Assembly (NCBI RefSeq): GCF_010499455.1
Contig: NZ_JAAGOH010000028.1
Location: 1-62,202, forward strand
Direction: 5' to 3'
Length of the DNA stretch: 62,202 nt
From: Ideonella livida
GTDB lineage: Bacteria; Pseudomonadota; Gammaproteobacteria; Burkholderiales; Burkholderiaceae_C
The position numbers were made by a program, and so were the translations under genes. Position 1 is the first letter of the stretch. Every line of letters starts with the position of its first letter. Below are positions 38,690-46,988 of the stretch, piece by piece. Below the pieces are notes generated by a model. The model searched no databases and was not told the origin of the DNA. It worked only from the letters and a program-made list of their open reading frames with translations.

Positions 38690-40987
38690 ATGCTGCCCAC
38701 TCAAGTGGATGAATCCCTGGCCCGCCGCTTGCGCACTGAAATGCCCCGCGCCCTGGAGCTGATGCTGGAACGCGAGTTGCAGACCACCGACACAGCGCCT
38801 GCCGCTGCAACCACCGCCGCCCTGCCGCGCCGCAGCATCCTCAAACTCATGGGCCTGAGCGCCGCCGCCACCGGCAGCCTGGCCCTGGGCGTGTTTGCCG
38901 ATGACGCCCAAGCGGCTGAAGGCGCCGCCGCCGGTGGCCTCAAGCCCACCCAGCAGCCCGCTGCCTTCGTGGAGATCACGCCGGCTGGCGAGGTCATCGT
39001 CACCGTCAACCGGCTGGAGTTTGGCCAGGGCATCCTGACCGCACTGCCCATGATCCTTGCCGAAGAGCTGGACGCCGACTGGGCCCGCGTGAGCGCCCGG
39101 CACGGCGACCAGCGGCCCGCCCATGCGGACCCGCTGTTTGGCCTGCACCTCACCGGCGGCTCCAACTCGGTGAAAAACAGCTTCATGCAGTACCGCGAGC
39201 TGGGCGCCCGCACCCGCGCCATGCTGGTGACGGCCGCCGCCGCCCGCTGGGGTGTAGACGCCGCCAGCCTGCGCACGCAGGCCGGCCAGGTCATCGCCCC
39301 GGACGGCCGCCGCCTGGGCTACGGCGAGCTGGCCCAGGCCGCCATGGCGCTGCCCGTGCCCGCCCAGGTGAGCCTGAAAAACCCGAAAAACTTCCGCCTC
39401 ATCGGCCAGCCCACGCCGCGGCTGGACGCCCCGGCCAAGAGCAGCGGCCAGCAAAGTTTTGGCATCGACATGGCGCTGCCCGGCCAGCTCACCGCCGTGG
39501 TGGCGCACCCGCCGGTGTTTGGCGCCCAGCTGGCCACGCTCAACGATGCCGCCGCCCGCGCCGTCAAGGGCGTGAAGGCCGTGCTGCGCATCCCCGGAGA
39601 CCGGGGCGGTGAGGCTGTGGCCGTGATTGCTGACGGCTACTGGCCAGCCAAAAAGGGCCGCGACGCCCTGCAGGCCACCTGGGCCACCGAGGCGGTGGAG
39701 AAGGTGGACAGCGCCCGCCAGCTGGCGCAGTACCGCGCCCTGGCCGCCCAGCCCGGCCCGCGCCAGTTTGACGCTGACATGGCGCCGCTGGCCCAGGCCG
39801 CCCGCACGATTGAGGCCGAGTTCACCTTCCCCTACCTGGCCCATGCGCCCATGGAGCCCTTGAACTGCACCGTGCAGCTCAGCGCCGACAAGGCCGAGCT
39901 GTGGGTGGGCTCGCAGTTCCCCGGCACCGACGCCATGGCGGCGGCCGCCACCCTGGGCCTCAAGCCCGAGCAGGTGCAGGTGAACGTGCAAATGGCCGGT
40001 GGCGGCTTTGGCCGCCGCGCCGTGCCCAGCAGCGACTACGTGGTGCAGGCCTGCCAAGTGGCCAAGGCGGCCCGTGCTGCCGGCTTCTCGGCCCCGGTGC
40101 GCATGGTCTGGAGCCGCGAGGACGACATCCGTGGCGGCTACTACCGCCCCATGCACCTGCACCGCGCCCGCATCGGCCTGGACGCCCAGGGTCAGGTGCT
40201 GGCCTGGGACCACACCATCGTCGGCCAGTCCATCCTCACCGGCACCTTCTTTGAAGGCTTCATGGTCAAGAACGGCATTGACGCCACGGCGGTGGAGGGC
40301 ATGCGCGAGCCCTACGCCCTGCCCATGCGCCTGACCGTGCACCACCCCCAGGTGAACGTGCCGGTGCTGTGGTGGCGCAGCGTGGGCAGCACCCACACCG
40401 CCTTTGTCATGGAGACCCTGGTGGACGAGATCGCCCGCGCCGCCAAGACCGACCCCGTGGCCTGGCGCCTGGCCCAGTTCGGCACCCAGCACCCGCGCCA
40501 CCGCGCCGCGCTGGAGCTGGCCGTGGCCCGCAGCGGCTACGGCAAAAAGCGCCTGCCGGCCGGCCGCGCCTGGGGCGTGGCGGTGCATGAGTCCTTCCAG
40601 ACCGTGGTGGCCTATGTGGTGGAGGCCTCGGTGACGAAGGGCCAGCCCCAATTGCACCGCGTCACCGCCGGCGTGCACTGCAACCTGGCCGTGAACCCGC
40701 GCACGATTGAGGCGCAGGTGCAAGGCGCCGCGCTGATGGGCCTGGGCATGTGCCTGCCCGGTGCCGCCATCACCCTGAAAGACGGCGTGGTGGAGCAAAG
40801 CAACTTTGGCGACTACGTGGTGGCGCGCATGCCCGACATGCCGCAGATCGAGGTGGCCATCGTGCCCAGCGCCGAGCCGCCCACCGGCATGGGCGAGCCC
40901 GGCCTGCCGCCGCTGGCCCCGGCCTTTGCCAACGCCGTGGCCCGCCTCACCGGCAAACCGCAGCGCAGCCTGCCCTTCCAGGTCTGA
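38690..40987 (+). CDS. Molybdopterin-binding large subunit of a xanthine-dehydrogenase-family hydroxylase (IorB-like)
   Basis: A 765-residue protein. After a 45-residue leader comes RRSILKLMG and a hydrophobic Ala-rich stretch to DDAQAAEG, which looks like a Tat signal. GGGFGRRAVPSSDYV near residue 435 and GMGEPGLPPLAPAFANA near the end are Mo-cofactor contacts; the glutamate in GEPGLPP is the catalytic base of the family. It should hydroxylate an N-heterocycle or aldehyde. The exact substrate (isoquinoline, nicotinate, aldehyde) cannot be told. Confidence 0.9.
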   Translation: MLPTQVDESLARRLRTEMPRALELMLERELQTTDTAPAAATTAALPRRSILKLMGLSAAATGSLALGVFADDAQAAEGAAAGGLKPTQQPAAFVEITPAGEVIVTVNRLEFGQGILTALPMILAEELDADWARVSARHGDQRPAHADPLFGLHLTGGSNSVKNSFMQYRELGARTRAMLVTAAAARWGVDAASLRTQAGQVIAPDGRRLGYGELAQAAMALPVPAQVSLKNPKNFRLIGQPTPRLDAPAKSSGQQSFGIDMALPGQLTAVVAHPPVFGAQLATLNDAAARAVKGVKAVLRIPGDRGGEAVAVIADGYWPAKKGRDALQATWATEAVEKVDSARQLAQYRALAAQPGPRQFDADMAPLAQAARTIEAEFTFPYLAHAPMEPLNCTVQLSADKAELWVGSQFPGTDAMAAAATLGLKPEQVQVNVQMAGGGFGRRAVPSSDYVVQACQVAKAARAAGFSAPVRMVWSREDDIRGGYYRPMHLHRARIGLDAQGQVLAWDHTIVGQSILTGTFFEGFMVKNGIDATAVEGMREPYALPMRLTVHHPQVNVPVLWWRSVGSTHTAFVMETLVDEIARAAKTDPVAWRLAQFGTQHPRHRAALELAVARSGYGKKRLPAGRAWGVAVHESFQTVVAYVVEASVTKGQPQLHRVTAGVHCNLAVNPRTIEAQVQGAALMGLGMCLPGAAITLKDGVVEQSNFGDYVVARMPDMPQIEVAIVPSAEPPTGMGEPGLPPLAPAFANAVARLTGKPQRSLPFQV

Positions 40988-41015
40988 CCGACCCGCCGCA
41001 CCGCAGGAGCCCCGC

Positions 41016-42167
41016 ATGGACGATCTCGACACCCGCGTGCTGCGCGCCGCACTGGCCTGGCAGCAGGCCGGCACGGCGGCGGTGCTGGTCACGGTGGCCC
41101 GCACCTGGGGCTCCTCGCCCCGGCCGCCGGGCTCTTTCATGGCCATCGACGCCCAGGGCCGGGTGGTGGGCTCGGTCTCGGGCGGCTGCATTGAGGACGA
41201 CCTGATCGAGCGCATCCGCAGCCAAGGCATCACGGCGGTCTGTGCCGGCGGCCGCCCGCAGGTGCTGCGCTACGGGGTATCGGCCGAACAGGCGCACCGC
41301 TTTGGCCTGCCCTGCGGCGGCACGGTGGAGCTGGTGCTGGAGCCCGTGGGCGCCCACAGCCGCCTGGACGAGCTGCTGGCCGCCCGCCAGCAGCGCCAGG
41401 CCCTGTGCCGCGAGCTGGACCTGGCCACCGGCGCCGTCACGCTGCGCCCGGCCACAGCGGCCGACGCACCGGGCTGGGACGCCACCACCGGCCTTGACCC
41501 GCTGCCCGGCGCGCCCGACACCCGCCGCCTGCTCACGCCCTTCGGCCCGCCTTACCGGCTGATCCTGATCGGCGCCGGCGACCTCTCGCGCTTCCTGTGC
41601 GAGATGGCGCTGGGCCTGGGCTTTGAACTCATCGTCTGCGACCCGCGCGAGGAGCAGGCCCAGGGCTGGTCCTTCAGCGGCGAGCTGCCCGGCGTGACCC
41701 TGACCCGCGAGATGCCCGACGACTGCGTGCAGCGCCTGCGCCCGGACGCCCGCACCGCCGTCATCGCCCTCACCCATGACCCCAAGCTGGACGACCTGGC
41801 GTTGATGGACGCGCTGGCCACCCCGGCCTTTTATGTGGGTGCCATTGGCTCGCGCCGCAACAGCGCCCAGCGCCGTGAGCGCCTGCGCGAGCACTTTGAG
41901 GTGCCTGAAGCCGCCTTGGCCCGGCTGCGCGGCCCGGCCGGCCTGTACATCGGCAGCCAAACGCCGGCCGAGATCGCCCTCTCCATCCTGGCCGAAGTGG
42001 TTGCCGCCAAGAACGGCGTGAGCTTTTCTGACCAAGCCCAGGTGGCTGCCGCCAAAGCGCGCCGGGAAGCAGCAGCCGGCGCCGACGCCGCCCATGCCGC
42101 GTGGCTGGCCGTTGCCGCCGTGCCCGCTACCTGCGGCCTGGGGGCCGGCCTCGGCTCGGACCGTTGA
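41016..42167 (+). CDS. XdhC/CoxI-family molybdenum-enzyme maturation factor
   Basis: A 383-residue protein. The N-terminal XdhC_CoxI domain has TVARTWGSSPRPPGS and SVSGGCIEDDLIERI; the C-terminal Rossmann domain has LILIGAGDLSRFLCEMA and YVGAIGSRRN. The family binds and sulphurates Moco and inserts it into xanthine-dehydrogenase-type enzymes. CAGGAG sits before the ATG at 41016. Its presence next to the IorAB-like pair fits a dedicated maturase. Confidence 0.92.
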   Translation: MDDLDTRVLRAALAWQQAGTAAVLVTVARTWGSSPRPPGSFMAIDAQGRVVGSVSGGCIEDDLIERIRSQGITAVCAGGRPQVLRYGVSAEQAHRFGLPCGGTVELVLEPVGAHSRLDELLAARQQRQALCRELDLATGAVTLRPATAADAPGWDATTGLDPLPGAPDTRRLLTPFGPPYRLILIGAGDLSRFLCEMALGLGFELIVCDPREEQAQGWSFSGELPGVTLTREMPDDCVQRLRPDARTAVIALTHDPKLDDLALMDALATPAFYVGAIGSRRNSAQRRERLREHFEVPEAALARLRGPAGLYIGSQTPAEIALSILAEVVAAKNGVSFSDQAQVAAAKARREAAAGADAAHAAWLAVAAVPATCGLGAGLGSDR

Positions 42168-42175
42168 CCTTGCCG

Positions 42176-42820
42176 GTGGGGCAGGCGGTGGCTCCGGCAG
42201 AAGTGCGGGCGGTGATCCTGGCCGCCGGCCTGGGCAGCCGCCTGGGCGGTGTGCCCAAAGCCGCCCTGCGCCACGCCGCAGACGGCCAAACGCTGCTGGC
42301 CCGCCACGCCCAGGCCCTGCGCTCCGCGGGCGTGGCCGAGGTGAGCGCCGTCATCGGCCCCTACCGCGAGCGCCTGCTGCCGCTGGCCCAGGCGGGCGGC
42401 ATCACGCCGCTGCTGCACACCCTGGATGGGCCCAGCCTCATCGACTCCCAACGCCTGGCCCTGGCGGCGCACGCCGCCGCCGCCGCCCCGCACGCCAGCC
42501 TGCTGCTGCTGGTGAGTGACCTGCCGCACCTCAGCGCTGAACACCTCGCGCCCCTGCTGGCCGCCTGGGCGCAGCGCCCCGCTGGCGTGCACGCCTTGAT
42601 GCCCGTGGTCCACGGCCAGCGCGGCCACCCCGTGCTGCTCAGCCCCACCGCCGTGGTCGGCGTGCTGGCTCAGCCGCCAGACGCCGGCCCCGCCGGCGTG
42701 CGCGCCTGGCTGGCCGCCCACCCGCAGGCCGTGCAGGCCCTGCCGCTGTCCGACCCCGCCTATGTGCAGGATGTGGACACGCTGCAAGACGTGGCCCTGC
42801 ACCGTCTGGCGCTGCCCTGA
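42176..42820 (+). CDS. MocA/MobA-like molybdopterin nucleotidyltransferase
   Basis: About 214 residues with the nucleotidyltransferase signature ILAAGLGSRLGGVPKAAL at the start and the metal-binding LVSDLPHLS in the middle. MocA makes molybdopterin cytosine dinucleotide, the cofactor form used by this hydroxylase family. There is no ATG; I placed the start at the GTG at 42176, with TTG 42170 and GTG 42188 possible. It closes the hydroxylase operon. Confidence 0.82.
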   Translation: MGQAVAPAEVRAVILAAGLGSRLGGVPKAALRHAADGQTLLARHAQALRSAGVAEVSAVIGPYRERLLPLAQAGGITPLLHTLDGPSLIDSQRLALAAHAAAAAPHASLLLLVSDLPHLSAEHLAPLLAAWAQRPAGVHALMPVVHGQRGHPVLLSPTAVVGVLAQPPDAGPAGVRAWLAAHPQAVQALPLSDPAYVQDVDTLQDVALHRLALP

Positions 42821-42852
42821 TGCGGCCTTGATGCAGCCCTTACGCTTTTCAA

Positions 42853-42871
42853 TGACAAGCTCAGCTTGTCA
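42853..42871. promoter_or_regulatory. 19-bp palindrome between the mocA-like and alcohol dehydrogenase genes
   Basis: TGACAAGCT (42853-42861) and AGCTTGTCA (42863-42871) are perfect arms around one C. There is no T-run after it, and a 1-nt loop cannot form a terminator hairpin, so an operator for the alcohol dehydrogenase gene (start 42958) is the better reading. Its outer half-sites equal those of the site at 38081. Confidence 0.45.
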
Positions 42872-42957
42872 ATCTGTTCAGGCAATACCGCCTATTCGCG
42901 GATGCCGGCAGTTTCTACAGTGGCGCCATTCCCTCTTTTTTGAGACCGAGGCGCCCG

Positions 42958-44106
42958 ATGGACAACTTCCTCTTTCACAACCCCACGCAGCTTGACTTTG
43001 GCACCGGCAAAGAGCGCCTGATCGGCCAGCATGTGGCGGCGCATGGCGTGCGCAAGGTGCTGCTGGCCTATGGCAGCGAGCGCATTCGGCGCGACGGTCT
43101 GTTTGACACGGTGGTCGCCAGCCTGGCCGAGCAGGGCGTGGCGGTGGTGCCCTTTGGCGGCATCGTCAGCAACCCGCTGCTGTCCACCGTGCGTGAGGCC
43201 ATGGCCGTGGCGCGCCGCGAGCGGGTGGACGGGGTGCTGGCCGTGGGCGGCGGCTCGGTGCTGGACAGCGCCAAGGCCATTGCCGCTGGTGTGCCCCACC
43301 CGGGCGATGTGTGGGAGCTGTTCCTGCGCACGGCGCCCATCACCCAGGCGCTGCCGGTGTTTGCGGTGCTCACCCTGGCGGCCACCGGCAGTGAGATGAA
43401 CGCGGGCGCCGTGGTCACCAATGACGCCACGCAGGAGAAGTTCGCCATCCAGTCGCCGCTGCTGTTCCCCAAGGTGTCGGTGGTGAACCCGGCGTTGATG
43501 CAGAGCGTGCCGCGTGACTACTTGGCCTATTCCGCCGCCGACATCATTGCCCACAGCATCGAGGGCTACTTCACCGCCACCGTGCAGCCGCGTTTTCATT
43601 CGCGCTTGACCGAGGCCATCGTCAACACGGTGATCGACACCACCGAGACCCTGCTGGCCGACCCAACCCACTACGCCGCCCGCGCCGAATTCGCCTGGGC
43701 CGCCACCCAGGCCTTGAACGGCACGCTCTACGCCGGCACCGCCGGCTACAGCTACCCCAACCACATGATCGAGCACAGCCTGTCGGCGCTGTTCAACGTG
43801 CCGCACGGCGCCGGCTTGTCGGTGGTGATGCCGGCGTGGATGCGCTGGTACAGCCGCCGCCACCCGGCGCAGTTCGAGCGCTTTGCGCAGCAGGTGTTTC
43901 AGGTGCAGGGCGCCGAGGCCGGCATTGCCGCGCTGCAGGCCTGGTTCGACAAGATCGGCACGCCCACGCGGCTGTCGCAATTGGGCATCGCCCCCGATGA
44001 GCTGCCTGCCACCGTGGAGAACGTGCTGGGCAACGCCCGCTACTTTGGCCTGGCCGATCTCTACACCCGTGAGGTGGTGCAAGAGATTTTGGAAAGCGCG
44101 CTGTGA
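42958..44106 (+). CDS. Iron-containing alcohol dehydrogenase (BDH/YqhD type)
   Basis: A 382-residue group III alcohol dehydrogenase. The nucleotide motif is GGGSVLDSAK (97-106). Likely metal ligands are Asp195, His199, His269 and His283 with the same spacing as in YqhD (SAADIIAHS, YPNHMIEH, NVPHGAGL). It should reduce aldehydes with NAD(P)H, probably as detoxification. The ATG at 42958 gives the family-like MDNFLFHNPTQLDFG opening. Its stop overlaps the next gene's GTG start. Confidence 0.93.
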   Translation: MDNFLFHNPTQLDFGTGKERLIGQHVAAHGVRKVLLAYGSERIRRDGLFDTVVASLAEQGVAVVPFGGIVSNPLLSTVREAMAVARRERVDGVLAVGGGSVLDSAKAIAAGVPHPGDVWELFLRTAPITQALPVFAVLTLAATGSEMNAGAVVTNDATQEKFAIQSPLLFPKVSVVNPALMQSVPRDYLAYSAADIIAHSIEGYFTATVQPRFHSRLTEAIVNTVIDTTETLLADPTHYAARAEFAWAATQALNGTLYAGTAGYSYPNHMIEHSLSALFNVPHGAGLSVVMPAWMRWYSRRHPAQFERFAQQVFQVQGAEAGIAALQAWFDKIGTPTRLSQLGIAPDELPATVENVLGNARYFGLADLYTREVVQEILESAL

Positions 44107-45257
44107 GCCTGCGCTTACCTTGGCGCGGGTCCACCGCAGCGGCAGCGCTGGTGGCCGCCGCTGGCCTGGGCGCCTGCACCTCCGCCACCCTGCCGCCCCC
44201 CGACACCACCCCCACCCCCGCCGGAGCTGACGACATGAGTTTTCGAGAAGGCCTCAAGCTGACGTGGCAGATGCTGTTTGACAAGCCGGAAGGCACCCGG
44301 CCCGACGCCGTGGCACCGGTGCCGGTGCAGGCCCTCCGCCCGGCCGATCTGGCGGCGGCGCCCGTGGGCAGCCTGTGGCGCCTGGGGCACTCCACCGTGC
44401 TGCTCAAGCTGGAGGGAGGCTTTTGGATCACCGACCCGGTGTTTGGCCAGCGGGCCTCGCCGGTGTCGTTTGCCGGGCCGTCGCGCTTTCATGCGCCGCC
44501 GATTGCGCTGGGAGACCTGCCGCCCCTGGCCGGCGTGATCCTCTCGCACGACCACTACGACCACCTCGACAAAGCCACCGTGCGCGCCCTGGCGCCGCGG
44601 ACCCAGCACTTCATCACCCCCACCGGTGTGGGCGCGCTGCTGGTGGACTGGGGCATTCCGGCGGCCAAGGTGCAGGAGCTGGGCTGGTGGCAGCACACCA
44701 CGGTGGGCGGGCTCACGCTCACCGCCACGCCGGCGCAGCATTTCTCGGGCCGGGGCCTGTTTGACCGCAACCAGCGCCTGTGGTGCGGTTGGGCGCTGCG
44801 CACCGCCGCCACGGCCACCGCACCCAGCCTGAACCTGTTTTTCAGCGGCGACTCGGGCTACTTTGACGGCTTCAAGGCCATTGGCGAGCGCTTGGGCCCC
44901 TTCGATGTGACCCTGCTGGAAGCCGGCGCCTACGACCGCCGCTGGCAGGCGGTGCACATGCTGCCCGAGCACACCGTGCAGGCCCACCACGACCTGCGCG
45001 GCCGCTGGCTGCTGCCCATCCACAACGGCACCTTTGACCTGGCCTTCCACCGCTGGACCGAGCCGCTGGAGCGGGTGGCTCAGGCCGCCGAAGCCCAAGA
45101 GGTGCCGCTGCTGACGCCGGTGTTTGGCGCCCGCGTTGCGTTGGCGGCGCCACAGCCCACACCGGCGTGGTGGCGGCCCGGGAAGGTGTCACCGATTCGG
45201 TGGGCGCCCACGCAACCACCCGTGGGGTTCGCCAGTGGAGTCAAGGTCCCGCGTTGA
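44103..45257 (+). CDS. Metallo-beta-lactamase-fold lipoprotein (UlaG / NAPE-PLD-like hydrolase)
   Basis: A 384-residue protein starting at a GTG that overlaps the upstream stop. The signal has a lipobox LGAC with Cys25. The metal motif SHDHYDHLD is in the middle, followed by PAQHFSGRG and FFSGDSGYF. The family hydrolyses phosphodiesters, lactones or N-acyl phosphatidylethanolamines; the last group shares the 'WLGHST' type opening (here WRLGHSTVLLK). The substrate is unknown. It is probably tethered in the periplasm. Confidence 0.87.
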   Translation: MSLRLPWRGSTAAAALVAAAGLGACTSATLPPPDTTPTPAGADDMSFREGLKLTWQMLFDKPEGTRPDAVAPVPVQALRPADLAAAPVGSLWRLGHSTVLLKLEGGFWITDPVFGQRASPVSFAGPSRFHAPPIALGDLPPLAGVILSHDHYDHLDKATVRALAPRTQHFITPTGVGALLVDWGIPAAKVQELGWWQHTTVGGLTLTATPAQHFSGRGLFDRNQRLWCGWALRTAATATAPSLNLFFSGDSGYFDGFKAIGERLGPFDVTLLEAGAYDRRWQAVHMLPEHTVQAHHDLRGRWLLPIHNGTFDLAFHRWTEPLERVAQAAEAQEVPLLTPVFGARVALAAPQPTPAWWRPGKVSPIRWAPTQPPVGFASGVKVPR

Positions 45258-45327
45258 GCGGGGCGCGCCAGGCGCCGTCCCAATCCGTCCACGGGGATGC
45301 CGGCGTGTTGCGCCTGTTTGCGAAAGA

Positions 45328-46050
45328 TTACGCTTGCTTGCGGCACAGGCGGCGCCGTGTACCCCCCACGGCGGCCAGACCCGCCAGCATCAGGGCCAGG
45401 GAAGCCGGCTCGGGCACAGCAGCGGCGGTGGCAAAGGTGATGTTGTCCACGCCCCAAGCATCGCTGCTGACGTTGCTCAGCGTGACGCTCTGGAAGGTGT
45501 TGGTGTTGGTGAAGCCGAAGTAGCTGGCGCCGCCATTGACGTTGACCGGGACGTTGAGGGTCTGCGTCTGCCCATCGTCGAAGGTGATGACCATCTGCGT
45601 GGTGCCGCTGAAGCTGGTTTGCAGTCCGGTGAAGTAGCCACCGAAGGCATGGGTGCCACCGGAGAAGCTGAAGGTGATGCCGCCTTGAGGGGCGCCTGCC
45701 CACTGGCTGCCGTTGGCGGTCACGTTGAAGCCGTACAGGTTGCCCCAATTGGCGTTGCTGACGCCGCTGAAGTCTGGCCCGAAGTTGCTGCCGGAGAAGG
45801 ACACCGTTGCAGCGCCTTCGGTGAAGCCGCCCATGCCCAGGTTCTGTCCCTCGAAAGTGAGGGTCTGCAGGCTGCCGAATGCGATCGCGGCGGCTTGAAA
45901 TTGAGCTTCTGCGGCAGCGGATTGGGTCCAGGGGCCGGAGGTGGGCGCGCCGTCGTCACTGCCGGTATAGGTGTTGACCGCAGCCTGCGCGGCGCCGGTG
46001 CAGGCCAGCAGGGCCAAGGTGAGGGCGGTGGTCTTGAATGGGCGGGGCAT
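45328..46050 (-). CDS. PEP-CTERM sorting-domain protein
   Basis: A 240-residue exported protein. The signal peptide ends near GAAQA. The body is Gly/Ser/Thr/Asn-rich with strands such as VTLSNVSSDAWGVDNITF, typical of PEP-CTERM beta-sandwich proteins. The C-terminus has VPEPASLALMLAGLAAVGG followed by the basic RRRLCRK, the full PEP-CTERM tripartite signal read by exosortase (EpsH/XrtA). No exosortase gene is in the window. AAGGACG precedes the ATG. Function of the body is unknown. Confidence 0.92.
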   Translation of the reverse strand: MPRPFKTTALTLALLACTGAAQAAVNTYTGSDDGAPTSGPWTQSAAAEAQFQAAAIAFGSLQTLTFEGQNLGMGGFTEGAATVSFSGSNFGPDFSGVSNANWGNLYGFNVTANGSQWAGAPQGGITFSFSGGTHAFGGYFTGLQTSFSGTTQMVITFDDGQTQTLNVPVNVNGGASYFGFTNTNTFQSVTLSNVSSDAWGVDNITFATAAAVPEPASLALMLAGLAAVGGTRRRLCRKQA

Positions 46051-46223
46051 GAAAACGTCCTTATATCCAGGTGCAGAAAGACCGCACGCCACTTGCGCAC
46101 AGCGTCGTGTCGGGGGGCGGAGTCTCTGTTCCCCCTTGCGTCTCCAACTGCTGGATTTGGTAACTGAATGCGGGCTCGCCCCACCGTTCCTGGGCGACCC
46201 GGCCCGCCTGTGCTGGCTTGCGG

Positions 46224-46871
46224 TCAGCCCCAGCGCAGAGGCACGCTCGGCGCCTCTCGCACCACACTCTGCGGATCGGTCTGCGGCGCACCGGCCTGCA
46301 GGGACAGGGGCAGCACGCCGGCCCACACCGGCCAGGCCATGTCCTCGTCGTCGTCCTTGGGGCCACCACTGCGGGCCTTGAGGCTGGCTTCGGCCAGCGA
46401 CAGGCGCAGCACCGTGGTGGCGTTTAGCTCCTTGTCGCTCACCGGGCGCAACGCGTTCCAGCGGCCGGGCGAGAGCTTCTCCATGAAGGCTTGCAGGCTG
46501 CGGAATTTGGCGGCCGTGCCGTCCACCGTTTCAAAGCGCCCGTACACCACCACCGAGCGGTAGTTCATGCTGTGGTGGAAAGCCGAGCGCGCCATGACCA
46601 GTCCGTCCAGCAGGCTGAGGGTGACGCAGCATTCACTGGCCACCAAGGCCTTGAGCAGGCGTGAGGCCTTGGCCCCGTGGATGTAGAGGTGCCCGCCCTC
46701 GCGCCAGACGGCGGTGGGGATCACATGCACGCTGCCCTCGTGGGCAAAGCCGATATGGGCCAGCGGCGCGGCGTCGACCACGGCGGCGATGGCCTCAGCG
46801 TCATAGGTGGCGCGCTCGGGCAGGCGGCGCACGCGGGTGCGCTCGGAAGGGGCTGCGTTCGGGGTGGCCAT
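46224..46871 (-). CDS. Pyridoxamine 5'-phosphate oxidase-like flavin split-barrel protein
   Basis: A 215-residue protein from the ATG at 46871. The family appears in APLAHIGFAHEGSVHVIPT, HLYIHGAKASRLLKAL and VVYGRFETV, the FMN-binding split barrel of the flavin-nucleotide-binding group. It is divergent from a MocR regulator, a classic arrangement for vitamin B6-related control. True PNPOx activity is uncertain because such proteins are often flavin reductases or haem/B6-binding proteins. Confidence 0.85.
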   Translation of the reverse strand: MATPNAAPSERTRVRRLPERATYDAEAIAAVVDAAPLAHIGFAHEGSVHVIPTAVWREGGHLYIHGAKASRLLKALVASECCVTLSLLDGLVMARSAFHHSMNYRSVVVYGRFETVDGTAAKFRSLQAFMEKLSPGRWNALRPVSDKELNATTVLRLSLAEASLKARSGGPKDDDEDMAWPVWAGVLPLSLQAGAPQTDPQSVVREAPSVPLRWG

Positions 46872-46944
46872 GCCAGGGTTCCAGTTCCATGCCAGGGGTT
46901 CAACACAGCCGGCAGGGTAGGAGGGTGGTGGCATCATGAAAAGA

Positions 46945-46958
46945 TCCACCACAGTGGA
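46945..46958. promoter_or_regulatory. Dyad in the promoter region between the split-barrel and MocR genes
   Basis: TCCAC (46945-46949) and GTGGA (46954-46958) are inverted around CACA, and CATGAA is repeated directly at 46935-46940 and 46959-46964. The region lies between divergent genes. MocR/PdxR regulators usually bind paired direct repeats here. Candidate site only. Confidence 0.35.
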
Positions 46959-46988
46959 CATGAATGGAGCCACCGACAAGGAGAAGCG

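Noticed and set aside
42853-42871. The palindrome as a Rho-independent terminator of the mocA-like gene
   Set aside because: A one-base loop and lack of a T-run make a terminator hairpin unlikely.
46061-46228. A QIQQLE phrase on the minus strand upstream of the PEP-CTERM gene, resembling a LysR remnant
   Set aside because: Only a handful of residues match; the rest of the frame has no LysR character. I treat it as chance.
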